A DNA stretch of 64,000 bases from Verrucomicrobiota bacterium. GTDB taxonomy: Bacteria; Verrucomicrobiota; Verrucomicrobiia; Opitutales; Opitutaceae. The notes under the pieces were generated by a model. The model was given only the letters and a program-made list of their open reading frames with translations, was not told where the DNA came from and did no database searches. This document shows positions 1 to 8,087 of the stretch, in pieces; the first letter of the stretch is position 1; each line of letters begins with the position of its first letter. A program made the translations under genes and the position numbers. The stretch spans positions 1 to 64,000 of the forward strand of contig JAFEGO010000073.1 of NCBI GenBank assembly GCA_018239845.1, written 5' to 3'.

Positions 1-36
1 ATTTTGCTCACGGTCCGGACGCTGCTCGACGCGTAA
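1..36 (+). CDS. C-terminal end of an unidentified gene (partial)
   Basis: Reading from base 1 gives ILLTVRTLLDA followed by a TAA stop at 34-36. The piece is too short to identify. It is called coding only because an open frame runs into the window and the next gene on the same strand starts about 110 bases later, after a palindromic repeat. It could equally be noncoding. Confidence 0.3.
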   Translation: MLLTVRTLLDA

Positions 37-49
37 GCACGGAGGCGAA

Positions 50-134
50 TTTTAGCCACAGATTACACAGATGGGCACAGATATCAGAAGCTTGGTATTC
101 TATCTGTGCCCATCTGTGTAATCTGTGGCTAAAA
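50..134. repeat. Perfect inverted repeat, CACAGAT family
   Basis: The arms 50-83 and 101-134 are perfect 34-base reverse complements around a 17-base loop. Each arm begins with TTTTAGCCACAGATTACACA and carries three CACAGAT-type units 9-10 bases apart. The same arm sequence recurs at 28461-28637. The element lies just before the gene starting at 144 and could form a long hairpin in DNA or RNA. It lacks the short stem and T-run arrangement of a normal terminator. Confidence 0.9.
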
Positions 135-143
135 AATCAGCCT

Positions 144-1073
144 ATGAAAATCTTCCTCACCGGTGCCTCTGGCCTGGTCGGCGCAGCCTTCGCGAAAACC
201 GCCGCGCAGCACGGCCATGAAGTGACCGGTATCGTGGGCCGACACGCCGGCGCCATCGCGGGCGTCGCGCACCAACGCTCGCTCGATCTCTCCGACGTCG
301 CCGCGCTCGCGGCCGCCGTGCACGCGGCGACGCCCGCGGCCATCGTGAACTGCGCCGCCATCTCCGAGCCCGCGGCGTGCGACACCGATCCGGTCCGCTC
401 GGAAGCGCTCAACGTCGCGCTGCCCGCCGAGCTCGCCCAACTCGCGCACCGCGTCGGCGCGCGTCTCATCCACATCTCCTCGGAGCAGGTCTTCGATGGC
501 ACGGATACAAAAGCGTATCGCCTCACCGACGCGGTGAATCCCATCAACCTCTACGGCCACCAAAAGCTCGCGAGCGAGCGCGCCGTACTCGCCGCCGCGG
601 CCAACTCCGCCACCGTGCGCGCGCCGCTCCTGATGGGCGACAGCCCCGGCGGCAAACGCGGCCTGCACGAGCGCCTCTTCCTCGGCTGGTCCGAGGGCCG
701 CCCCGCCAAGCTCTACACCGACGAGTACCGCCAGCCCTGCACCGCACAAAACCTCGCCGACGTCCTGCTCGAGCTGACCGCGCGGCCCGATCTCAGCGGC
801 ATCTTTCATTGGGCCGGCACCGAACTCGTCTCCCGCCACGAACTCGGCCGCCGCATCCGCGAGCATTTCAAACTTTCCGAAGCGCGCGCCCCGATCATCC
901 CCGTCACGCGCGCCGAAACCCCCGAGATCGCGAAGGGCCGCCAAGCCTGCCTCGCCCTCGATCTCGCACCGCTGGCCGGCACCTTGCGGACCAAGCCGCA
1001 AAGCCTCGCCGAGCAACTTGCGACTTTGAAAGTCCCGCCGGCCCTGCATGCTTGGGCGCAAGGCAAGGGCTGA
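144..1073 (+). CDS. SDR-family sugar nucleotide reductase/epimerase (RmlD-like)
   Basis: The 309-residue protein is an extended short-chain dehydrogenase. It has the N-terminal nucleotide-binding glycine motif TGASGLVG (residues 6-13) and the catalytic Tyr137-x-x-x-Lys141 in NLYGHQK, preceded by a Ser-Ser at 112-113. Overall it resembles RmlD/dTDP-4-dehydrorhamnose reductase, which reduces a 4-keto sugar nucleotide with NAD(P)H in the cytosol. No rml neighbours are present, so the substrate is unknown. The ATG start follows the palindromic repeat by ten bases, and an EamA transporter gene follows after 12 bases, so the two may be co-transcribed. The family is clear and the exact reaction is not. 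Confidence 0.85.
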   Translation: MKIFLTGASGLVGAAFAKTAAQHGHEVTGIVGRHAGAIAGVAHQRSLDLSDVAALAAAVHAATPAAIVNCAAISEPAACDTDPVRSEALNVALPAELAQLAHRVGARLIHISSEQVFDGTDTKAYRLTDAVNPINLYGHQKLASERAVLAAAANSATVRAPLLMGDSPGGKRGLHERLFLGWSEGRPAKLYTDEYRQPCTAQNLADVLLELTARPDLSGIFHWAGTELVSRHELGRRIREHFKLSEARAPIIPVTRAETPEIAKGRQACLALDLAPLAGTLRTKPQSLAEQLATLKVPPALHAWAQGKG

Positions 1074-1085
1074 ACTTATTTCCCC

Positions 1086-1505
1086 ATGAACTGGCTCACC
1101 TGGTCGCTGCTCTCCGCTTTCTTCGCCGGCCTGACCGCGATTTTCGCCAAGCTCGGGGTGGCCAACATCGGCTCCAACCTCGCCACCGCGATCCGCACCT
1201 GCGTCGTGCTGGTGCTGGTCTGGGTCATCGCGTTTGCCACCAAGGAGTCCGCCGCGCTCACGACCCTGAGCAAGCGGCACTGGCTCTTCCTCATCCTCTC
1301 CGGGCTGGCGACGGGGCTCTCCTGGCTCTGCTATTTCCGCGCGCTGCAACTGGGCGAAGCCTCGCGCGTTGCGCCGATCGACAAGCTGAGCGTGGTCTTC
1401 GTGCTCCTCTTCGCCGCGCTGTTCCTGCACGAACCGATCACCTGGAAAAGCGCCTGCGGCATCTGCCTCATCGCCGGCGGCGGCATTTTGCTCGCGGTCA
1501 AGTAA
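1086..1505 (+). CDS. Small EamA-domain membrane transporter
   Basis: The 139-residue hydrophobic protein has about five predicted membrane segments and reads as a single EamA (drug/metabolite transporter) domain, half the size of the usual ten-helix members. Typical features are the N-terminal LLSAFFAGLTAIFAKLG helix and the C-terminal half containing LFLHEP before a final Gly-rich helix. Single-domain members usually work as dimers in the inner membrane. The substrate cannot be read from sequence. The gene follows the RmlD-like gene after 12 bases and converges on the carboxypeptidase gene, whose stop lies one base beyond its own. Confidence 0.85.
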   Translation: MNWLTWSLLSAFFAGLTAIFAKLGVANIGSNLATAIRTCVVLVLVWVIAFATKESAALTTLSKRHWLFLILSGLATGLSWLCYFRALQLGEASRVAPIDKLSVVFVLLFAALFLHEPITWKSACGICLIAGGGILLAVK

Positions 1506-1506
1506 G

Positions 1507-2847
1507 CTAGGGCTTCTGCGCGACGAAACGCAGGGTCGCGAGGATGCCGCGCGCGTGCATCGCGCGGAAGCGGACCATCTGCTCCGCGGTCGGCATGTCG
1601 CCGAAGGGCGCGAGCTCGGTGCCTTCGAGGTCGAAAGCGGGCGCACCGTACTCCTTCCACATGAGGGTCGGCAGACTGCCGCCGGTGCAGAAGAGCCGCG
1701 AGTGCGGGCCCGGCGTCGGGCCAGCCGCAGCCTCGACGTACACCTTGGCCACGTCCTCACACTTCTGCGTGTACGCGGCGTCGCCCGCGCTCGCGGTGGA
1801 GCGCACGAAGTCCGTGCCAGTCAGCGCGGCGACGCAGTGAAAGGAGAACAGCGCGAGGGGTTTGGTCTGCGCCACCAAGGCAGTAATCGCGACATCTTCG
1901 GGCTCCGAGACCGGACGCGGCCCGAAATACGTCGCGGCTTCGGGGTCGGCGCTGATCAGGCCGTAGGCGTAGGAGACCTCGCCCCAGAGGGCGGCAAAGT
2001 TGCGGTTGATGTCCACGCCGGCGGCATTTTTGCGCAGGTAGTAAGGATAGCCCTCGGCGAGCCGCTGGCGCTGGTCGATGTTGACGGTCGGCACGGCGAC
2101 GATGCCGACCTCTCGCAGCACCTCGGGGTGCTCGGCAAGGATCCTCTCCAACGCGGGCACGATCAGCTCCGGGCCGGACTCGCCGGCGTGCACGGCGCCG
2201 ACCAAGGCGATGCAGCGCTCGCGGTTGCCGATGCGCAGCGCGTGGATCGGCCGGCCCAGCACGGTGCGTCCGATCTCGCTCTCGGACACGAGCTGCGGAT
2301 AGCGCGCAGCGAGCGCAGCCATGCGGCGCTCGGTCTCGTCCTGCGGCCAAAAGGTCTGCGGGTCGCGCACACGTGCGGCCTTCGGACCGGTCGGCGCGTC
2401 GCCCTGATCGGAGGAGACCCAATAGACATACGTGTGGCCGGGCTGCACGTGCTCGTCGGTGAACTCGTATTTGCGCTCGTTGATCGCGGGCAGCGGTCCA
2501 TTCCAAATCAGGTCGGCGGCGACGGGCCGGAGGTCGTTGAGGATCTCCTCGTAATCAATGCCGAAGACGAGGCTCGGGACTTCCTTCCTGTAAATCCGCA
2601 GGACGAGCTTGGGGTCCTTGGCCTTGCCCGTCGGGCTCTGCCAGAAGCGCGTACTTTGGTAAAACGACACGCGGACCTTGCTGTCCCGCACCGTCGCGAC
2701 GAGGTCCATAAAGAGCCCGCGCCCCGGCGGCGGCGGGACGGGCGTGGCGGCGAAAGCCATGACCGGAGCGAAGAGTGCGAGACCACCCAGCAGCGCAAGG
2801 ACCGGCCGCCAGCGACGGAGAAAAGAGGGGAAGAGGAAGGCGGTCAT
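1507..2847 (-). CDS. Secreted M14-family zinc carboxypeptidase
   Basis: The protein is 446 residues from the ATG at 2847. That start was preferred over an in-frame TTG at 2874 because it opens directly with a signal peptide (basic MTAFLFPSFLRRWR, a hydrophobic core, cleavage near AFA-AT at about residue 33). An Ig/fibronectin-like region of about 130 residues is followed by the M14 domain, with the zinc motif His220-A-G-Glu223, NRNF at 281-284, the third zinc ligand His337 and a likely catalytic Glu408 in FDLEGT. M14 enzymes remove C-terminal residues or act on peptidoglycan peptides. Export suggests a periplasmic or extracellular substrate. Confidence 0.85.
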   Translation of the reverse strand: MTAFLFPSFLRRWRPVLALLGGLALFAPVMAFAATPVPPPPGRGLFMDLVATVRDSKVRVSFYQSTRFWQSPTGKAKDPKLVLRIYRKEVPSLVFGIDYEEILNDLRPVAADLIWNGPLPAINERKYEFTDEHVQPGHTYVYWVSSDQGDAPTGPKAARVRDPQTFWPQDETERRMAALAARYPQLVSESEIGRTVLGRPIHALRIGNRERCIALVGAVHAGESGPELIVPALERILAEHPEVLREVGIVAVPTVNIDQRQRLAEGYPYYLRKNAAGVDINRNFAALWGEVSYAYGLISADPEAATYFGPRPVSEPEDVAITALVAQTKPLALFSFHCVAALTGTDFVRSTASAGDAAYTQKCEDVAKVYVEAAAGPTPGPHSRLFCTGGSLPTLMWKEYGAPAFDLEGTELAPFGDMPTAEQMVRFRAMHARGILATLRFVAQKP

Positions 2848-2968
2848 GCGTCTGGCGTGCAGGGAATATGCCAAGGGGTCGAGTCCTGTTCACCCGGTAC
2901 GCCTCCGCATCTCAGATCGTGCCTTTGCTTCCTGCGCAGCCTTGGTGTAATGGTCCGCGCGTCTTTTC

Positions 2969-3694
2969 ATGAACCTGCATCTCCTTCCGATTCGCACCGC
3001 GGGCGCCGCGGAAAACATGGCGGTGGATTTTCTTTTGCTGCAGCGGTACCCGCAGGCGGACGTCCCGCGCTTCCGACACTACGGGTGGCGCGGGCCGGCA
3101 TTTACCTTTGGCTACAGCCAGAAGATCGCCTTCGTGCAGAGCGCACTGCCACCGGGGGAAACCTTTGACCTGTGCCGGCGCGCGACGGGCGGCGGGATCG
3201 TCGATCACCGCGACGACTGGACGTACGCGCTCGTGATCCCCCGCGGGCATCCGCTGGAGGACGTGCGCGCGACGCAGAGCTACCGCGAGGTGCACGAGTG
3301 CATCGCGGCGGCGCTGCAGCGACAGGGCGTGCCCGCGGTGGCAAAGAAAACCACCGAGCCGACGGAGACCGCGGGACCGGAGGGCGTGTGCTTCCAGCGC
3401 GCGGAACTCTACGACGTGGTGCACACGGGCACGGGCGAAAAAATCGCCGGCGCGGCGCAGAAGCGCAACAAGCGCGGGCTGCTGTTCCAAGGCTCGCTCT
3501 GGCGGCCGGCGGTAGGGACGGCCGCAGGCGGCGCAGCGTTTGACTGGGATCGATTTTACGAGGACTTCACCGCGCTGCTCGGGACGCTGCTCGGCGCGGA
3601 GGCCACGGCGGTACCGTGGCCCGAGTTGAACGAAGACGAGGTCAGCGGGCTGACCGAACAGTACTCCGCGCCGGAGTGGATCGAGGCGCGGTGA
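2969..3694 (+). CDS. Lipoate/biotin protein ligase family protein (LplA-like)
   Basis: The 241-residue protein has the BPL/LPL catalytic fold. The hallmark is RRATGGG at residues 70-76, with a following VDH. It has the size of a lone ligase domain without the accessory domain of full LplA. Family members attach lipoyl or octanoyl groups to the lysine of lipoyl domains, or transfer octanoate between them (LipM/LipL type). Which reaction applies cannot be decided here, since no lipA, lipB or 2-oxoacid dehydrogenase genes are nearby. The ATG is the first in frame after the divergent carboxypeptidase gene. It converges on the 735-residue membrane protein gene, nine bases away. Confidence 0.8.
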   Translation: MNLHLLPIRTAGAAENMAVDFLLLQRYPQADVPRFRHYGWRGPAFTFGYSQKIAFVQSALPPGETFDLCRRATGGGIVDHRDDWTYALVIPRGHPLEDVRATQSYREVHECIAAALQRQGVPAVAKKTTEPTETAGPEGVCFQRAELYDVVHTGTGEKIAGAAQKRNKRGLLFQGSLWRPAVGTAAGGAAFDWDRFYEDFTALLGTLLGAEATAVPWPELNEDEVSGLTEQYSAPEWIEAR

Positions 3695-3703
3695 ATCAGG
3701 ACC

Positions 3704-5911
3704 TTACTTCGCCGGCGCTGCCGCGGGCGCGGCGGGCGCCGTGGCCACGGGCGCGGACTGCCAGAAGTAGCGGCCGGTCTTCACGCGGTACCAGCGGATC
3801 ACCACGGCGGCGGCGATGAGGAGTAGCACCACGAGCAGCAGCGCCTGGCGGCGGCGCTTCTTCGCTTCCTTGTCCTCGTAGGGATCCTCCAGCGAGCGCT
3901 GCGCGCCGGGGGGGAGCACCGCGAGATCGGTGAGCGCGGTGCCGAAGGGGATGTTGATCTTCACGCGGCCGTTCACGGCCCAGCCGTTGCCCTCGAGGAT
4001 GGGGCCGAGCGTCCGCTGACGGAGCTTGAGCCACGCGATCGCCATCGAGGGCAGCGAGATCACAAGCATGAGCGCGATGAAGACGAGGGGCAGCTGCCAG
4101 GGGGCGAGCTTGGCGAGGCCGGTGACGACAGCGCCGACGGCACCACCGATCGCGCCGACGGCGACACCGAGGGCGGCGACCGTGCCGACGTCGATCTTCT
4201 TCGGGGCGGCGGCCGGCGCAGCGGGGGCGGCCTTGTCGGCGTTGGCGGTCAGCTCGGCGGCGGCGCTCAGGCGGTTGGTGGCCTCGGCGTCGGCGGCGGC
4301 CGCGCGCTTCGCGACCTGCTCCTCGACCATGCGGATGAATTTTTTGTACGGCGACCAGAACGCCTGACGGATGCTGATCGGGTTGTCGGCGATGCTGGTG
4401 ATCACGGCGTCCCAGTCGCGGCCGGCGCGGTCGTAGAACACACCGTGGCGGCCGACGAAGAGGTAGTCGCTGTCGCCCTGCGTGAAGCAGGCGGCGAGGT
4501 TCATCGCCGGGCTGCCCGCGCGGGTGCACGAGCAGTAGGCGATGTACACCTTGCTCATGGCCGCGAGGGGATTGGGGCCGTCGACGCGGATGCAGAGCTC
4601 GGTGCTGCGGCTGTCGAGGAAGAGCGTGCCGGCCTGGAAGGAGGCGAGACGGTCGCGCGAGTACAGGTCGGCGAAGTTGACGAAGTTGTGCAGCAGGGTG
4701 CGCAGGTCGCGGTGGTAGCGCACGAGGCGCTCGACGTCGCTGATGGCCTTGAACTCGGGCTCGAGCTTCTTGTCGAGGCCGACGAGCCGCGCGAGTTCGG
4801 CGCGGCCGGTGCTCGCGAGGATTTCGCGAATGCGGGGCAGCCCGAGTTTCTCAACCGCGCCGCCGGCCTTGCCACCGAGCCACGTCTCGCACGCGGCGAA
4901 GCGGGCGTTGAGGTCGGTCCACTCGGCGGCGGTGAGGGTGGCCTTGTCCGCGCCGTAGAGGGGCGCGACGGCCTGCGCGTGAAACGCGGTGAGCGCGGCG
5001 GCCCACGCGGGGTTGACGCCCTCGAGGAGCGGGAGGGGTTTGCCGGCGGCGATGGCGGCGAGCGGGAAGACGGCGACTTCCTCGGCCGTGATCTTCATGT
5101 CCTTCGCGGCGATGGCGAGGTACTCGGTCTCGCTGCGGTTGAGGGCGCCGAGGGCGCGGCCGTCGAAGGCGGCGAGCTTGGTGCGCGCGAAATAGTCGTC
5201 GACCTTGGCGCGGACGGCCTTGAGGGCCGTGACGGCGGCGGCGGTGCCGTCGCCGAGGATGGCGATTTCCTTGCCCGCGCTCTGCTCGACCCACGCGACG
5301 TAGGCGGCGAGGTCGGCGAAGAACTTGTCGATCTGCTCCGAGGTCACGCCGATGGAGCCGGTGCGGTCCGCGGTGCCGCCGACGCAGGCGATGATGTCCT
5401 TGATGAGCGCCTGCACGCCGGCCTGGTCGGTGGCCTCGGGCGGGATGACGCCGTCGCCATTGAGCGGGCTGGCGGAAAAGATCTTCGCGGTGTCGGCTGC
5501 ATCGGCGACGGTGATCGCGGCGGCGTCCTTCTTGCCGAGGTTGATGAGGATCTGCTTCGCGGAGGAAACGAGGATGGCGCCCTCGGGCGTCGTGCCATTG
5601 ATCGCGGCGATGGGCAGGGCGGCGTCGCCCCGGAGGAGATCGCCGGCGTCGTTGAGGCGCGCTGCGGCCCACTTCACGGCGGCGAGCAGCTCCGGTACGC
5701 GGATACGGCCGTCGGCGTCGGAGTCGATCAGTGCGAGCGTCTTCTCATCGAGCTCGAGACCTTTGACGGGGCAGCTGAGGGCGACCCAGAGCTTCTGGTC
5801 GAGCGTATCCAGCGCGAGGAGATCGGCACCGGTGGTGAGGGAAACCTGGTCGAGGCCGCCGGTGCGGAAGAATTTCCAAGGGTGCGTGCCGGATGAAGCT
5901 TTGGAGAACAT
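3704..5911 (-). CDS. Large conserved membrane protein with EF-hand-like motifs, function unknown
   Basis: The 735-residue protein matches no named family I can assign. Residues 63-74 (DSDADGRIRVPE) read as a canonical 12-residue EF-hand loop with acidic residues at 1, 3, 5 and 12, and a second, degenerate loop lies near 151-159 (NGDGVIPPE). A long soluble region follows, rich in Ala and acidic residues. Hydrophobic segments lie at about residues 570-625, then a cluster of basic residues, a last membrane helix about 45 residues from the end, and an Ala/Pro-rich tail. It lacks an obvious signal peptide, so the bulk is probably cytoplasmic and tethered through the C-terminal helices. Calcium binding is an inference from the loop only. 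Confidence 0.75.
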   Translation of the reverse strand: MFSKASSGTHPWKFFRTGGLDQVSLTTGADLLALDTLDQKLWVALSCPVKGLELDEKTLALIDSDADGRIRVPELLAAVKWAAARLNDAGDLLRGDAALPIAAINGTTPEGAILVSSAKQILINLGKKDAAAITVADAADTAKIFSASPLNGDGVIPPEATDQAGVQALIKDIIACVGGTADRTGSIGVTSEQIDKFFADLAAYVAWVEQSAGKEIAILGDGTAAAVTALKAVRAKVDDYFARTKLAAFDGRALGALNRSETEYLAIAAKDMKITAEEVAVFPLAAIAAGKPLPLLEGVNPAWAAALTAFHAQAVAPLYGADKATLTAAEWTDLNARFAACETWLGGKAGGAVEKLGLPRIREILASTGRAELARLVGLDKKLEPEFKAISDVERLVRYHRDLRTLLHNFVNFADLYSRDRLASFQAGTLFLDSRSTELCIRVDGPNPLAAMSKVYIAYCSCTRAGSPAMNLAACFTQGDSDYLFVGRHGVFYDRAGRDWDAVITSIADNPISIRQAFWSPYKKFIRMVEEQVAKRAAAADAEATNRLSAAAELTANADKAAPAAPAAAPKKIDVGTVAALGVAVGAIGGAVGAVVTGLAKLAPWQLPLVFIALMLVISLPSMAIAWLKLRQRTLGPILEGNGWAVNGRVKINIPFGTALTDLAVLPPGAQRSLEDPYEDKEAKKRRRQALLLVVLLLIAAAVVIRWYRVKTGRYFWQSAPVATAPAAPAAAPAK

Positions 5912-5931
5912 GGAATAAGTCGAATTTACTA

Positions 5932-5951
5932 AATAGGGTTAAAACCCTATT
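5932..5951. promoter_or_regulatory. Inverted repeat between two minus-strand genes
   Basis: AATAGGGTT (5932-5940) and AACCCTATT (5943-5951) form a perfect 9-bp dyad around AA. It lies three bases beyond the stop of the RNA methyltransferase gene and about 20 bases upstream of the start of the 735-residue protein gene, both on the minus strand. With no T-run after it, it is a poor terminator. An operator or a 5' leader hairpin is possible. Confidence 0.4.
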
Positions 5952-5953
5952 CA

Positions 5954-7204
5954 TCAACCTTGTTTTTGTAGCGTGAGGACGCACTCCAGATGGCGGGTCT
6001 GGGGGAAAAGGTCAAAGGGTTGTGCGGCGGTGAGCGCGTAGCCCGCGGCGAGGAAGTGCCGGAGGTCGCGCATCTGCGTGGCGGGGTCGCACGAGACGTA
6101 CACGACCGCGCGGGGGCCGAAGGCGAAGAGCTGGTCGAGGAACGACTGGTCGCAGCCCTTGCGCGGCGGGTCGATGATGACCGCGGTGTCGGCCGGCGGA
6201 AACGTGAGGCCCGCGAAGATCGCGGAGGCGTCGCCCGCGAGAAACGTGGCATTGGCGATATTGTTCGCCGCGGCGTTTTCGCGGGCGAAACGCACGGAGG
6301 TCTCGCTGATCTCGACGCCCGCCACGCGCTCGAAGGCGGGTGCGGCCGTGAGTGCAAAGAGCCCGCTGCCGCAGTACGCATCGACGAGGAAACGCGCCCC
6401 ACTCGCGGCGGCCTGCGCGCGCACGTAGCCGGTGAAGGCGGGGAGGATGAAGGGATTATTCTGGAAAAAATCGCGCGCGAGGAAGTGCAGCTTCAGGTCG
6501 CCCACGACCTCGGTGATGATGGCGTCGTAATCGGTGATCACACCCTCCTGCGCGTGGCGGAGGAGCAGCGTGGCGTCGCGCTTGTACTCGCCGGCGGCGA
6601 GGCGCGCGCGGGTCTTGGCGCGGACCTCGGTGAGCTTCGCGTTGATCTCCGGCGTCGCGATGTCGCAGTGCGGCACGTCGAGGATGTCGAAACGCGTGCC
6701 CTGCTTCAGAAAACCGATGGCGGGCTCGCGGCCCGCGGCGCGGTCGGCCTCGCGCTGCTCCGCGTGGAAGTGCGGCGTGATCTTCGAACGGTAGCCGTAC
6801 TCGCGCGGCGAGCCGATCACCGGCGACACGGGATACTCGACGCCCGCCATGTACTTGAGGAGCTCCTCGACCTGCTGGCGTTTCCACTTGAGCTGCTCGG
6901 CGTAGGTGAGGTGCTGGTATTGGCAGCCGCCGCAGCGGCCGAAGAGCGGGCAGCGCGGATCGGTGCGGTGCGGCGACGGCGTGACGACCGCGACGAGGTC
7001 TGCCTCGGAGAAATTCTTGTGGTTGCGGAAGACGCGCGCGCGGACCTTTTCGCCGGGCAGCGTGAACGGCACCATCACGACCCACTGGCCCTCGCCGAGC
7101 GGCACGCGGCCGAGGCCCACGCCGAGATTGGTGAGCGTCGAGATCTCGAGCTCCAACTCATGATGGTAGGGAAACGGCTGGTCGTTGAATTTCTTTTTGC
7201 CCAC
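5954..7204 (-). CDS. Class I SAM-dependent RNA uracil-C5 methyltransferase (RlmD/TrmA family)
   Basis: The 416-residue enzyme adds a methyl group to C5 of a uridine in 23S rRNA or tRNA. It opens with a TRAM-like domain, then an iron-sulfur cysteine group (CPLFGRCGGC), the SAM fold, DPPRKG, and the nucleophile Cys in VSCDP near the C-terminus. The paralog (RlmD, RlmCD or TrmA) cannot be settled by eye. The start is unusual. No ATG exists before the TRAM domain, and the best candidate is the GTG at 7204, which is part of the terminal GTGGGC of the palindromic repeat at 7199-7289. Extending the frame upstream would only translate the repeat (HTEHTE, SVYSVCSVG). Confidence 0.85.
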   Translation of the reverse strand: MGKKKFNDQPFPYHHELELEISTLTNLGVGLGRVPLGEGQWVVMVPFTLPGEKVRARVFRNHKNFSEADLVAVVTPSPHRTDPRCPLFGRCGGCQYQHLTYAEQLKWKRQQVEELLKYMAGVEYPVSPVIGSPREYGYRSKITPHFHAEQREADRAAGREPAIGFLKQGTRFDILDVPHCDIATPEINAKLTEVRAKTRARLAAGEYKRDATLLLRHAQEGVITDYDAIITEVVGDLKLHFLARDFFQNNPFILPAFTGYVRAQAAASGARFLVDAYCGSGLFALTAAPAFERVAGVEISETSVRFARENAAANNIANATFLAGDASAIFAGLTFPPADTAVIIDPPRKGCDQSFLDQLFAFGPRAVVYVSCDPATQMRDLRHFLAAGYALTAAQPFDLFPQTRHLECVLTLQKQG

Positions 7205-7289
7205 GGAACACACGGAATACACGGAAGCAGGCGAAAGAAAAAGGATTTTGAAGTATCCCGATTCCGTGTGTTCCGTGTGTTCCGTGGGC
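7199..7289. repeat. Inverted repeat, CACGGAA family, between divergent methyltransferase genes
   Basis: The left arm 7199-7226 begins GCCCACGGAACACACGGAAT. The right arm 7262-7289 is its reverse complement with one mismatch in 28. Each arm holds three CACGGAA units 9 bases apart. The outermost bases of both arms read GTGGGC outward, and these GTGs are the likely start codons of the two flanking divergent genes. Copies occur at 21970-22045 and, as a single arm, at 9105-9132. Confidence 0.9.
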
Positions 7290-8087
7290 ACACCCGAAAA
7301 GATCTCCAGTCTCCAGAATCCGCGCGTGAAGCAGCTCGTGAAGCTGCGTGACCGGCGTCCGCGCGACGAGGCGGGCGTCTTCCTCGTCGAGGGTTACCGC
7401 GAGATCCGTCGTGCCCTCGAAAAGGGCGTGGCCCTGCAGGAAATCTATTTTTCTCCCGAGTGGTTTCTCGGCGAAAACGAGCCGGCCCTGATCGCGCAGG
7501 CCCAGGCGGCGGGCGCGCAGGCGTTTGAGCTGACGAAGGACGCCTTCGCGAAGGTGGCCTACCGCGAACGCCCCGACGGCCTGCTCGCCGTGGCTCCGCA
7601 GTGGAAACGCTCGCTCGACGGCCTCAAGCTGCCTGCCGCGCCCTTCCTCCTCGTGGTCGAGGCCATCGAAAAGCCGGGCAACCTCGGCACGATCCTGCGC
7701 AGCGCCGACGCCGCGGGTTGCGACGCCGTGATCGTGTGCGACCCGGTGACGGATATTTTTAATCCCAACGTCGTCCGCGCCTCGACCGGCGTGCTCTTCT
7801 CCGTGCCGCTCGTGGTGTCGGAAAGCCGGGAGGTCCACGCCTGGCTGAAGGCCAAGGGTATCCGCACGGCCGCGACGACTCCGCACACCACCAATATCTA
7901 CACGCAGACCGACCTGCGCGGCCCGCTGGCGGTAGTGATGGGCAGCGAGCAGTACGGCCTGAGCGAATTCTGGATGAAGAGCGCCGACACCCTAGTGCGC
8001 ATTCCCATGGCCGGCCAGGCCGACTCGCTGAACGTCGCCATGGCGACGATCATCACACTCTTCGAAGCTGTGCGGCAGCGAAGCTGA
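7284..8087 (+). CDS. TrmH/SpoU-family 2'-O-ribose RNA methyltransferase
   Basis: From the GTG at 7284 the protein is 267 residues. It has an N-terminal substrate-binding domain (about 1-110) and the knotted SPOUT domain. Motif 1 is NLGTILRSA (133-141), motif 2 is GSEQYGLS (220-227), and motif 3 is IPMAGQADSLNVAMA (240-254). These enzymes methylate the 2'-hydroxyl of a ribose in rRNA or tRNA using SAM. The RNA target is not known. The GTG start is the outer end of the palindromic repeat, and the frame could be extended to 7185 only by translating the repeat. It converges exactly on oleD, whose stop begins at the next base. Confidence 0.85.
   Translation: MGTPEKISSLQNPRVKQLVKLRDRRPRDEAGVFLVEGYREIRRALEKGVALQEIYFSPEWFLGENEPALIAQAQAAGAQAFELTKDAFAKVAYRERPDGLLAVAPQWKRSLDGLKLPAAPFLLVVEAIEKPGNLGTILRSADAAGCDAVIVCDPVTDIFNPNVVRASTGVLFSVPLVVSESREVHAWLKAKGIRTAATTPHTTNIYTQTDLRGPLAVVMGSEQYGLSEFWMKSADTLVRIPMAGQADSLNVAMATIITLFEAVRQRS

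Noticed and set aside
129..1760. Long minus-strand open frame (543 residues) across the first gene cluster
   Set aside because: It is antisense to the RmlD-like and EamA genes, which have clear family motifs. In GC-rich DNA such antisense frames are common and this one has an Arg/Ala-rich composition with no recognisable domain.
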